Part shown: positions 26,067-32,499 of the stretch, one piece after another | Layout of the letters: every line of letters begins with the position of its first letter | Numbering within the stretch: position 1 is the stretch's first letter | Notes under the pieces: generated by a model | What the model was told of the DNA's origin: nothing | What the model saw: only the letters and a program-made list of their open reading frames with translations | The model's database searches: none | Translations under genes and position numbers: made by a program | NCBI GenBank assembly: GCA_021731165.1 | Contig: JAKFXY010000017.1 | Span: 1-49,470 of the forward strand | Length of the DNA: 49,470 nucleotides | Reading direction: 5' to 3' | From: Acidobacteriota bacterium | GTDB taxonomy: Bacteria; Acidobacteriota; Vicinamibacteria; Vicinamibacterales; UBA2999

Positions 26067-26788
26067 TGGAACACGCCATCCGCGCGCGCACCGCAGCCTC
26101 GGCGTTGCTGGCTCTGGTCGCGATCATGACCTCCGGAGAACCGGCGCTCCTCGCAGCCGGCCGTGTCGTGAATTTCCGCACTTCTGACGGACGCATGGTG
26201 GCCGGCTTCCTTAATGAAGCCTCCCAGAAGCCGGCGCCGGCCGTGGTTCTTGTGCCCATGCTCGGTCGGTCGAAGGACGACTGGCAGGCGGTCGGCCAGC
26301 GCCTGGTCGATGCCAATATCACCTCGCTCGCGATCGACCTGCCAGGTCAGGAGATCCCCGCCGACGCCCTGACGCTGGCGGCTTGGAGCGAGGACGTTCG
26401 CGCGGCGCTCAACTTCCTCGAAGGACGTCCGGACGTGCGGGCCGGTTCGCTTGGGGTCGCGGGCGCGTCTTTGGGCGCGAGTCTCGCCGCCGTTGCGGCC
26501 GCCGCTGATGTGCGGATCCATTCACTGGCGCTGGTTTCCCCTTCTCTCGACTACCGGGGGCTCCGGATCGAGGCTGCCATGCGTCAGTATGGGTCGAGGC
26601 CTGCGCTGCTCGTGGCCAGTCGCCAGGATGCCTACGCCGCACGCTCGGTTCGTGACCTCGCCAAGGATGCGCCTGGCATTCGGGAAACGGAGTGGTCGGA
26701 TACCGCCGCTCACGGCATGGGGCTGCTGACTCGGGAACCCGACCTCGTCGGGATCCTCGTCGAGTGGTTCCGGCGGACGCTCGGGTGA
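26063..26788 (+). CDS. Alpha/beta hydrolase (dienelactone hydrolase-like)
   Basis: The 241-residue protein has an N-terminal hydrophobic signal-like segment (about residues 8-30) and an alpha/beta hydrolase fold. The nucleophile elbow is G-A-S-L-G-A, the acidic residue is probably Asp in S-R-Q-D-A, and the His is in A-A-H-G-M-G. This matches secreted DLH/acyl-peptidase-like hydrolases; the substrate is not evident. It is coupled to pdxJ by a 4 bp overlap. Confidence 0.8.
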   Translation: MMEHAIRARTAASALLALVAIMTSGEPALLAAGRVVNFRTSDGRMVAGFLNEASQKPAPAVVLVPMLGRSKDDWQAVGQRLVDANITSLAIDLPGQEIPADALTLAAWSEDVRAALNFLEGRPDVRAGSLGVAGASLGASLAAVAAAADVRIHSLALVSPSLDYRGLRIEAAMRQYGSRPALLVASRQDAYAARSVRDLAKDAPGIRETEWSDTAAHGMGLLTREPDLVGILVEWFRRTLG

Positions 26789-26809
26789 AATAAGATCGCG
26801 TCTGTCTTC

Positions 26810-27412
26810 ATGAAAGCAGAATCCATCGTCTTTGCCATTGCTGGCATGTGCTTCGGCACCATCCTGGGGTGGGTGCTCGCCACCCAGCAGGCCTCCCCGC
26901 GAATCGCGTCCGCACCGGTGGCCGACTCCGCGCCGGCCGCCGCTGGCGCGCGCCAGCCGCCGCCGCTCGACGAAGCCCGCGTCCAGGGGCTCATGACAAT
27001 CATCAAGAGCGACCCGAAGAACGCCGACGCGCTCGTACAGCTGGCAAACACGTATTTCGACGCCGAGCGCTACTCCGATGCGATCGCCTGGTACGAAAGC
27101 AGCCTGAAGCTCGATCCGAAGAACGTGGACGCGAGCACCGACCTCGGCGTGAGCTACTACTACTCGAGCCGCGCGGACGAGGCGCTCAAACAGTTCGACC
27201 ATTCCCTGTCGCTCAACCCGAAGCACACCAAGACGCTGCTCAACCAGGGGATCGTGCTCGCTTTTGGCAAGCAGGATCTCGCCGGCGCGGAGACGGTGTG
27301 GCAGAAGATCGTGGACATGGCGCCAGACAGCGCCGAGGGCCAGGCAGCCAAACGAGGCCTCGAGGGGATTGCCGCATCGAGGGCCAAGGCCGCGCCGGCC
27401 GCGGGAAGCTAG
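26810..27412 (+). CDS. Membrane-anchored TPR protein
   Basis: The 200-residue protein has one N-terminal membrane segment (about 5-24), a Pro/Ala linker, then three tetratricopeptide repeats (about residues 55-160) with typical N-A-D-A-L-V-Q-L-A-N, Y-S-D-A-I-A-W-Y and L-N-P-K-H-T-K-T-L-L-N-Q-G patterns. It resembles the TPR module of cytochrome c biogenesis factor CcmH/NrfG, but no ccm genes are nearby. Its TAG stop overlaps the next GTG by one base. Confidence 0.85.
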   Translation: MKAESIVFAIAGMCFGTILGWVLATQQASPRIASAPVADSAPAAAGARQPPPLDEARVQGLMTIIKSDPKNADALVQLANTYFDAERYSDAIAWYESSLKLDPKNVDASTDLGVSYYYSSRADEALKQFDHSLSLNPKHTKTLLNQGIVLAFGKQDLAGAETVWQKIVDMAPDSAEGQAAKRGLEGIAASRAKAAPAAGS

Positions 27413-27678
27413 TGGTACGGGCGCTACTCGTCCTGATTCTGCTGCTGCTCGTCGCGCGCGCGTTCTGGCGCGTGCTCGACGGAGTGATTGAAGCGGCGGG
27501 AGGTACGACCCGGCGCTCAGCGCGAACGCCAGCGCGCGGCATGAAGCTCATGCGCGATCCTGTGTGTGGCACCTTCGTCCCGCCAGGGACGTCAAGGTCA
27601 CTCATGGCCGGCGGCACGATGCAGTATTTCTGCTCCGAGAAGTGTCTCGAGACGTATCGTGCGAGTCCGCATGTCTAG
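27412..27678 (+). CDS. Small membrane-anchored YHS-like metal-binding protein
   Basis: This 88-residue protein begins at a GTG overlapping the TPR gene stop (TAGTG). It has one N-terminal membrane helix (about 3-15) and a C-terminal YHS/TRASH-type mini-domain: D-P-V-C-G-T (C52) and Y-F-C-S-E-K-C (C74, C78). Such domains bind a metal ion or sit on PP0621-like inner membrane proteins. It would be co-translated with the TPR protein; function is unknown. Confidence 0.78.
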   Translation: MVRALLVLILLLLVARAFWRVLDGVIEAAGGTTRRSARTPARGMKLMRDPVCGTFVPPGTSRSLMAGGTMQYFCSEKCLETYRASPHV

Positions 27679-27698
27679 CAAACGGTGCGCGTGAGCCC

Positions 27699-28556
27699 AT
27701 GAGCATCCGTACCGAAGAACAGCTCCGTGCAGACATTGTCGAAGCCGGCCGCCGCCTGTACGCGCGCGCCTATGTGGCCAGCAACGACGGCAACATCAGT
27801 GCCCGTATTGACGAGCGTCGCCTGATCACGACCCCGAAGAGCGTCTCGAAGGGGTTCATGACGCCGGACATGATGGTGATCGTGGACTATGACGGGAAAA
27901 AAGTGTCCGGGGAGCGAGACGCGTCTACCGAGCTGCCGATGCATCTTGAGGTGTACCGCAATCGGCCGGACGTCAACGCCGTGGTGCACGCCCATCCACC
28001 GATGGCGACAGGCTTCGCTGTGGCGGGTATTCCGTTGACGCGGGCGGTACTGGCAGAGGTCATCACCACGCTCGGGAGCATCCCGATTGCCGCGTACGGC
28101 ACCCCGTCCACCGCGGAGTTGCCGGAGGCAGTTCGCAAGTACATCAAGGCTCACGATGCGATGCTGCTCGCCAACCACGGTGCCGTGACGTGCGGGCCGG
28201 ATGTCATGGCCGCGTACTACAAGATGGAAACCGTGGAACACTTCGCCAGAATCAGTCTCGTGGCGAGGCAGCTCGGGGGTGAGCACCTGATCTCGCGTGA
28301 GGAAGTGGAGCGGTTGCAGGGACTTCGCGGCTTCTATGGCATCCCGGCTACGGCGCCGCTTTGCACCGATCCCGCCGACGTCCCTGCCGGCGACCAGGCA
28401 CTTTGTCAGGTGCTCGAAGCGCCGGAGTCAGGCGATCGACTGGTGCCGGACGTGTCGGCGATGCTCCGGAAGGCGAGCAGGGACGGAGAAATTCGGCTAA
28501 CATACGGCGAACTCACGGCTTTGATCGCCGATGCGATCAAGCACCTGAGAGATTGA
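27699..28556 (+). CDS. Class II aldolase of a microcompartment locus, with C-terminal extension
   Basis: The protein belongs to the class II aldolase/adducin family (L-fuculose-phosphate aldolase type), which splits a sugar phosphate to DHAP and an aldehyde. Zinc ligands are H97, H99 (V-V-H-A-H-P) and H160 (A-N-H-G), with the catalytic acid near E78. The family is about 215 residues; this one is 285. The extra tail has a Pro/Gly/Asp-rich linker (about 220-250) and ends in an amphipathic helix E-L-T-A-L-I-A-D-A-I-K-H-L, like encapsulation peptides that send cargo into microcompartments. The BMC-H gene starts 9 bp downstream. The substrate is not fixed by sequence. Confidence 0.9.
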   Translation: MSIRTEEQLRADIVEAGRRLYARAYVASNDGNISARIDERRLITTPKSVSKGFMTPDMMVIVDYDGKKVSGERDASTELPMHLEVYRNRPDVNAVVHAHPPMATGFAVAGIPLTRAVLAEVITTLGSIPIAAYGTPSTAELPEAVRKYIKAHDAMLLANHGAVTCGPDVMAAYYKMETVEHFARISLVARQLGGEHLISREEVERLQGLRGFYGIPATAPLCTDPADVPAGDQALCQVLEAPESGDRLVPDVSAMLRKASRDGEIRLTYGELTALIADAIKHLRD

Positions 28557-28565
28557 GGTTCCAAA

Positions 28566-28862
28566 ATGGGCGAGGCGCTGGGCATGATCGAGACCAAGGG
28601 GCTGGTCGCCATGATTGAGGCGGCTGATGCCATGGTCAAGGCCGCGAAGGTCACGCTGGTCGGTTGGGAAAAGATCGGCGCCGGCTACGTGACCGCCATC
28701 GTGCGCGGCGACGTCGCGGCGGTCAAGGCCGCAACCGACGCCGGTGCCGCGGCTGCGCGCCGCGTCGGCGAGCTCGTGTCGGTGCATGTCATTCCGCGGC
28801 CGCACGCCAGCCTCGAGGACGCGCTGCCGATCGGCAAGACGAACGCCGGCGCAAGAGCGTAG
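28566..28862 (+). CDS. BMC-H microcompartment shell protein
   Basis: This 98-residue single BMC-domain protein forms hexagonal shell tiles. It has the family start (L-G-M-I-E-T-K-G), the lattice-edge A-A-D-A-M-V-K-A-A, the pore loop K-I-G-A-G-Y (Ala where many have Ser) and V-R-G-D-V-A-A-V. The C-terminus has the common [10 protein letters not shown]. It lies 9 bp after the aldolase gene. It is the only BMC-H seen, and no tandem BMC-T gene is present in the window. Confidence 0.97.
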   Translation: MGEALGMIETKGLVAMIEAADAMVKAAKVTLVGWEKIGAGYVTAIVRGDVAAVKAATDAGAAAARRVGELVSVHVIPRPHASLEDALPIGKTNAGARA

Positions 28863-28897
28863 TCGGCCCCCCTGCCTGTTGATCGGAGGGCCTCGCC

Positions 28898-29173
28898 ATG
28901 ATCCTCGCCCGCATCGTCGGGACGGTTGTCGCCACACGGAAGGATTCGCGGCTGGTTAGCAGCAAGCTGCTCGTGGCGCGTCCGATGGATCCCCACGGAA
29001 AAGCGGAAGGTAGCTACCTCGTGGCCGTCGATACCGTGGACGCGGGTGTCGGAGAGACGGTGCTCATCGTCAGCGGCAGCTCGGCGCGGATGGCCTCCGG
29101 TTTGAAGGATTGCCCAGTGGATGCCGCGATCGTTGGCATCGTCGATCACGTGGAAGTCGCCGCCGGCGACTGA
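28898..29173 (+). CDS. BMC-P (EutN/CcmL) vertex protein 1
   Basis: A 91-residue EutN/CcmL-family pentamer that caps the vertices of a microcompartment. It shows the typical I-L-A-R-I-V-G-T-V-V-A-T-R-K start, A-V-D-T-V-D-A-G-V-G-E-T-V-L and the closing V-D-A-A-I-V-G-I-V-D. GGAGG lies upstream of the ATG. First of three paralogs in a row. Confidence 0.95.
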   Translation: MILARIVGTVVATRKDSRLVSSKLLVARPMDPHGKAEGSYLVAVDTVDAGVGETVLIVSGSSARMASGLKDCPVDAAIVGIVDHVEVAAGD

Positions 29174-29174
29174 A

Positions 29175-29203
29175 CCCGGGATCTTGAACCCAAACTCTGA
29201 ACC
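29175..29203. repeat. Degenerate GGGATC-type repeat between BMC-P genes
   Basis: The 30-base gap contains cccgggatcttgaacccaaa followed by ctctgaacc, with GGGATC and TTGAACCC units resembling the repeat family near tilS. It leaves no clear ribosome site for the second BMC-P gene. Confidence 0.35.
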
Positions 29204-29470
29204 ATGCAATTGGCCCGTGTGGTCGGCGACGTCGTCATCACCAGAAAAGACGAGAACCTCGCCAGCCTGACGCTGCTCGTCATCCAGCCGATCGCGGCTG
29301 ATGGGACCAACGCGGGACGAACGCTCGTCGCGGCCGATGCCATGGGCGCCGGCGTCGGCGAGACGGTATTCTTCGTCCGCGGCAAGGAAGCGAGCTTTCC
29401 GTTTTATCCTCAGGAGGCTCCGGTGGACGCTGGGATTGTCGGCATCGTGGACCACTATGATGTTGAGTAG
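29204..29470 (+). CDS. BMC-P (EutN/CcmL) vertex protein 2
   Basis: An 88-residue EutN/CcmL paralog with Q-L-A-R-V-V-G-D-V-V, A-G-V-G-E-T-V-F-F-V-R-G and V-D-A-G-I-V-G-I-V-D. It is clearly diverged from its neighbours (for example F-P-F-Y-P-Q-E before the last motif), suggesting distinct vertices or partners rather than a recent duplication. Confidence 0.95.
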   Translation: MQLARVVGDVVITRKDENLASLTLLVIQPIAADGTNAGRTLVAADAMGAGVGETVFFVRGKEASFPFYPQEAPVDAGIVGIVDHYDVE

Positions 29471-29520
29471 GTGGCTGGGTTGCTCGGTGGCTGGGTTGTT
29501 CCAACCATCCAGCCATCCAA
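29470..29520. repeat. Tandem/inverted GGTGGCTGGGTTG repeat between BMC-P genes
   Basis: GGTGGCTGGGTTG occurs twice as a perfect direct repeat (29470-29482 and 29486-29498), followed by ccaaccatccagccatccaa, a near reverse complement of the same motif. The block fills the gap between the second and third BMC-P genes and could form a hairpin in the mRNA. Confidence 0.75.
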
Positions 29521-29541
29521 CTGCCTAGTGACCCGAACGCC

Positions 29542-29814
29542 ATGCAGATCGCCAGAGTCATCGGGACCGTGGTCGCGACCCAGAAACACCGCAAGTTTGA
29601 GGGGTCGAAGCTGCTGCTCGTGCAGCCGCTGACGCTCGACGACCAGCCGCGTGGAGCGGCGCTCCTGGCCATAGACGCGGTCGGCGCGGGTGTCCACGAA
29701 AAAGTGCTCGTCGTGATTGAGGGGCGTGCTGCGGGCGAGGCGCTGGGTAAGAAGGCGGCTCCCGTTGACGCGGCAATCATCGGCATCATCGACGAGGTGG
29801 ACATTCCAGCATGA
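29542..29814 (+). CDS. BMC-P (EutN/CcmL) vertex protein 3
   Basis: A 90-residue EutN/CcmL paralog with Q-I-A-R-V-I-G-T-V-V-A-T-Q-K, A-I-D-A-V-G-A-G-V and V-D-A-A-I-I-G-I-I-D. Its end overlaps the next small gene by 4 bp (ATGA), so the two are translationally coupled, which ties the small Cys-rich protein to the shell. Confidence 0.95.
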   Translation: MQIARVIGTVVATQKHRKFEGSKLLLVQPLTLDDQPRGAALLAIDAVGAGVHEKVLVVIEGRAAGEALGKKAAPVDAAIIGIIDEVDIPA

Positions 29815-30035
29815 CGGAACAAGAGCTGCGGGCGCTTGTACGCGATGCCATCGCCCGGCAGGCTGGGAACGCACGCGTGTCATCCTCTCTGGCCGTGGCC
29901 CCCTCCATCGTTCGTCAGCACCCCAGCCACGGCATGTTCTTGCTGCCAACCGGCTCGGATGCCGATGGTCCGTGCGTGATCGAGCCGGCCGTCCCGTGCA
30001 ATCACTGCGGCTACTGCAAGTCGATGGGCCACTAG
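29811..30035 (+). CDS. 74-residue Cys-rich protein with encapsulation-peptide-like N-terminus
   Basis: I do not recognise a named family. Residues 1-18 form a predicted amphipathic helix (T-E-Q-E-L-R-A-L-V-R-D-A-I-A-R-Q) with the hydrophobic spacing of microcompartment encapsulation peptides. A linker follows (about 20-40, with H-P-S-H), then F-L-L-P-T and a C-terminal Cys cluster: C55 and C63, C66, C69 in C-N-H-C-G-Y-C, ending G-H. The four Cys could hold zinc or an iron-sulfur cluster. It overlaps the third BMC-P gene, so a lumen-targeted small metal- or redox-protein is a reasonable inference, but untested. Confidence 0.85.
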   Translation: MTEQELRALVRDAIARQAGNARVSSSLAVAPSIVRQHPSHGMFLLPTGSDADGPCVIEPAVPCNHCGYCKSMGH

Positions 30036-30053
30036 TTAGAGCGCTTTCCATCT

Positions 30054-30124
30054 CGACGTAGCCACGGAGGCACGGAGAGATCCTAGGAATAACCTCCGTG
30101 TCTCTGTGCCTCCGTGGCTCGTCG
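30054..30124. repeat. Long inverted repeat (CCACGGAGGCACGGAGA family)
   Basis: Left arm 30054-30080 (cgacgtagccacggaggcac and onward) and right arm 30101-30124 (tctctgtgcctccgtggctc and onward) pair with about one mismatch and one indel, giving a stem of over 20 bp. No T-run follows, so a classic terminator is unlikely. It fills most of the 129-base gap between the Cys-rich protein and the dehydrogenase. The rest of the gap holds no gene. Confidence 0.8.
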
Positions 30125-30164
30125 ACATGAAATCGACGATAGGTGAGGGGGGAAGGTAGGCACA

Positions 30165-31142
30165 ATGCGCCCGCAGGTCCTTGTCACGCGCAAGATCCCG
30201 GCATCAGTGATGGTGCGGCTTGAAACGGCCTGCGACGTTGATCGGCATGACGACGATACGCCGCTTTCGCCAGACGTGCTGCTGACGCGTGTCACCGGAA
30301 AACAGGCGATTCTGTCCATGTTGACCGATCAGATCGGTGCGCGCGTCATCGAAGCGGCCACCGATCTTCGGATCATTGCCAACATCGCCGTCGGGTACAA
30401 CAATCTCGATCTCACCGCGGCGCGCGCGCGCGGCATCGTCGTCACCAACACTCCGGACGTGCTCACCGGCGCCACCGCCGACCTGACATGGGCGCTCATC
30501 CTCGCCATTACCAGACGCCTGGGCGAAGGTGAGCGAATGGTCCGCCGAAAGGGGTGGCCGGGCTGGGCCTTCGATCAGCTCCTCGGGATGGAGCTGCGCG
30601 GTCGGCAGCTCGGGATTGTCGGCTGGGGGCGCATCGGTCAAGCGGTCGCGGCCCGCGCCGAGCCGTTCGGCATGCACGTGGCTTACGCCGCGCGACCGCA
30701 TCGTAGGGGCGGACCTTCAGGTCCGCCCTCGCCTTCAGGTCCGCCTGTCGCGGAGCCGATGCCGCTCGATCGCCTACTCTCGACCTCTGACGTCGTCTCG
30801 ATGCACGTTCCGCTCACAGACGAGACGCGCCATCTGATTGACCAACCCGCGCTCGCGCGGATGAAGCGCGGTGCCTATCTGATCAACACGTCACGCGGAC
30901 CGGTCGTCGATGAGGCCGCTCTGGTGTGGGCGCTGAAGAACAGACTGATTGCGGGCGCAGCGCTCGACGTCTACGAGGCGGAGCCGCGGATTCACCCGGA
31001 TCTCTTCGACCTCGAGAACGTGTTGCTCGCGCCGCACCTCGGAAGCGCCACCACCGACGCGCGCACCGCGATGGCCGATCTGGCCGTACGAAACGTCATT
31101 GCCGTGCTCTCCGGCGCTCCGCCGCTCACGCCCGTTCCCTGA
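30165..31142 (+). CDS. D-2-hydroxyacid dehydrogenase (glyoxylate/hydroxypyruvate reductase-like) with repeat insert
   Basis: The 325-residue NAD(P)-dependent enzyme interconverts 2-hydroxy and 2-oxo acids. The nucleotide loop is G-I-V-G-W-G-R-I-G, and the catalytic Arg (N-T-S-R-G-P), Glu (Y-E-A-E-P) and His (P-H-L-G-S-A) are all present. After beta 2 (V-A-Y-A-A-R) comes a Gly/Pro/Ser-rich insert of about 15-18 residues encoded by the palindromic repeat also found in ruvC. The loop is on the surface near the cofactor 2'-phosphate/hydroxyl site, so it might alter NAD/NADP preference. It follows the microcompartment genes and may process their product, but the inverted repeat could separate transcription. 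Confidence 0.9.
   Translation: MRPQVLVTRKIPASVMVRLETACDVDRHDDDTPLSPDVLLTRVTGKQAILSMLTDQIGARVIEAATDLRIIANIAVGYNNLDLTAARARGIVVTNTPDVLTGATADLTWALILAITRRLGEGERMVRRKGWPGWAFDQLLGMELRGRQLGIVGWGRIGQAVAARAEPFGMHVAYAARPHRRGGPSGPPSPSGPPVAEPMPLDRLLSTSDVVSMHVPLTDETRHLIDQPALARMKRGAYLINTSRGPVVDEAALVWALKNRLIAGAALDVYEAEPRIHPDLFDLENVLLAPHLGSATTDARTAMADLAVRNVIAVLSGAPPLTPVP
30702..30747 (+). repeat. Palindromic repeat (third copy plus half copy) inside the dehydrogenase gene
   Basis: 30702-30729 reads cgtaggggcggaccttcagg then tccgccct, matching the ruvC copy at 8801-8828 in about 26 of 28 positions. A partial second copy (ccttcaggtccgcctg) follows at 30732-30747. Here it is read in a different frame, giving G-G-P-S-G-P-P-S-P-S-G-P-P. 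The full copy keeps the 9 bp hairpin arms. Confidence 0.9.
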
Positions 31143-31165
31143 CGTTCGACCACGAAGGCCCCCTG

Positions 31166-31876
31166 ATGCGCAAACCATCTGTTCGCCGTGTCGAAGCGAT
31201 CATGCGCGCGCTGGCTCGCGCGATCACGGGGCTCGAGCTGCCGGCCATTGAGAAGATCTCGGAGGCGCAGGCGGAGGATCCCTTTCAGATTCTGATTGCC
31301 ACCGCGCTTTCAGCGCGCACGCAAGACGCCACCACGCACGCGGCCTCCACGCGCCTGTTCAAACGGGCCCGAACTCCTCGGACGTTGGCAACGCTTCCGG
31401 TGAAGGAAATCGAGCGATTGATCTACCCGGTGAGCTTCTACCGCAACAAGGCGCGGAACGTGAAGGCGTGCTGCGAGATGCTCGTGTCCCGGTTCGACGG
31501 GCGAGTGCCGCGCACGATGGAGGAACTGGTGATGCTGCCAGGGGTCGGCCGCAAGACCGCCAACCTCGTGCTCATCCTCGCCTTCAAGAGCCTTCACAAC
31601 ATCTGCGTCGATACTCACGTACACCGCATCAGCAACCGGCTTGGCTGGGTGGGGACCAGGCAGCCGGATGAAACGGAGGAGGCGCTGTACAAGGTGACAA
31701 GCCCTAAGTGGTGGCCCTATATCAATCTGTACCTGGTCACCTGGGGTCAGAACGTGTGCCGGCCGGTCTACCCGCGCTGCGGGGATTGCGTGATCGCCGG
31801 CCAATGTCCAAGAATTGGAGTGCGGCGCCAGGGTGCCTCCGTAGACCGCCGTCGTGAAGGTGAGGGAGATCGATGA
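31166..31876 (+). CDS. nth: Endonuclease III
   Basis: Nth removes oxidised pyrimidines and nicks the abasic site. The 236-residue protein has the helix-hairpin-helix L-P-G-V-G-R-K-T-A with its catalytic Lys, the catalytic Asp in V-D-T-H-V-H-R, and the C-terminal [4Fe-4S] loop C-x6-C-x2-C-x5-C intact. The ATG at 31166 is used; the frame is open further upstream through the dehydrogenase gene. Its stop overlaps the cyclophilin start (ATGA). Confidence 0.93.
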   Translation: MRKPSVRRVEAIMRALARAITGLELPAIEKISEAQAEDPFQILIATALSARTQDATTHAASTRLFKRARTPRTLATLPVKEIERLIYPVSFYRNKARNVKACCEMLVSRFDGRVPRTMEELVMLPGVGRKTANLVLILAFKSLHNICVDTHVHRISNRLGWVGTRQPDETEEALYKVTSPKWWPYINLYLVTWGQNVCRPVYPRCGDCVIAGQCPRIGVRRQGASVDRRREGEGDR

Positions 31877-32490
31877 TGCGTCATGTGGTGAGTGGAGTCG
31901 TCGCGATGTTGCTGTCGGTGCCGCTGTCTGCGCAGGCGCCCGCGCCGAAGCCGGCCCCCGCGGCGCCGCGACCTGCGGCTGCCGCGCCGGCGTTGGCGAA
32001 GACATCACCTGGTGCCGGAGTGGTCATCGTGATCGAGCTCGCCAAGGGCACGGTGGAGATCGAGACGTATCCGGCTGACGCGCCGAAGACCGTCGAGCAG
32101 ATTCTCGCGCTCGTGAAGCGGAACTTCTACAACGGTCAGCGCGTGCACCGAGTCGTCAAGGGGTTCGTTGTCCAGTTCGGCGATCCCCAGTCGCGCGACA
32201 TGACCAAGAAGGATCGCTGGGGCACCGGCGGGAGCGGCCGGAGAATCGGCGTGGCGGAGATCACCAAGACCCGCACGCACAATCTCGGCGCCGTGGCGAT
32301 GGCGCACTCAGGAGATCCGAAGGCCGCCGATAGTCAGATGTACATCGCACTCGCGCCCGTGCACCGTCTCGACGGCATGTATACGGTGTTCGGTCAGGTG
32401 ATCTCGGGAATGGACGTGGTCCAGAAGATCGAAATCAACGACGTGATCAGGAGAGTCACCATCAAGGCCGCGGCGCCTGCAGGGAAGTAG
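31873..32490 (+). CDS. Cyclophilin-type peptidyl-prolyl isomerase, exported
   Basis: The 205-residue protein has a signal peptide ending L-S-A-Q-A, an Ala/Pro linker (about 20-45) and a bacterial cyclophilin domain (V-H-R-V-V-K-G-F-V-V-Q-F-G-D and S-Q-M-Y-I-A-L). It catalyses proline cis-trans isomerisation, presumably in the periplasm. The Arg of F-H-R is kept as H-R. It is coupled to nth by a 4 bp overlap. Confidence 0.92.
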   Translation: MMRHVVSGVVAMLLSVPLSAQAPAPKPAPAAPRPAAAAPALAKTSPGAGVVIVIELAKGTVEIETYPADAPKTVEQILALVKRNFYNGQRVHRVVKGFVVQFGDPQSRDMTKKDRWGTGGSGRRIGVAEITKTRTHNLGAVAMAHSGDPKAADSQMYIALAPVHRLDGMYTVFGQVISGMDVVQKIEINDVIRRVTIKAAAPAGK

Positions 32491-32499
32491 CCAAAGGGA

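Noticed and set aside
30054-30124. Long inverted repeat as a classic Rho-independent terminator
   Set aside because: The stem is strong but no T-run follows on either strand, and it matches a dispersed-repeat type.
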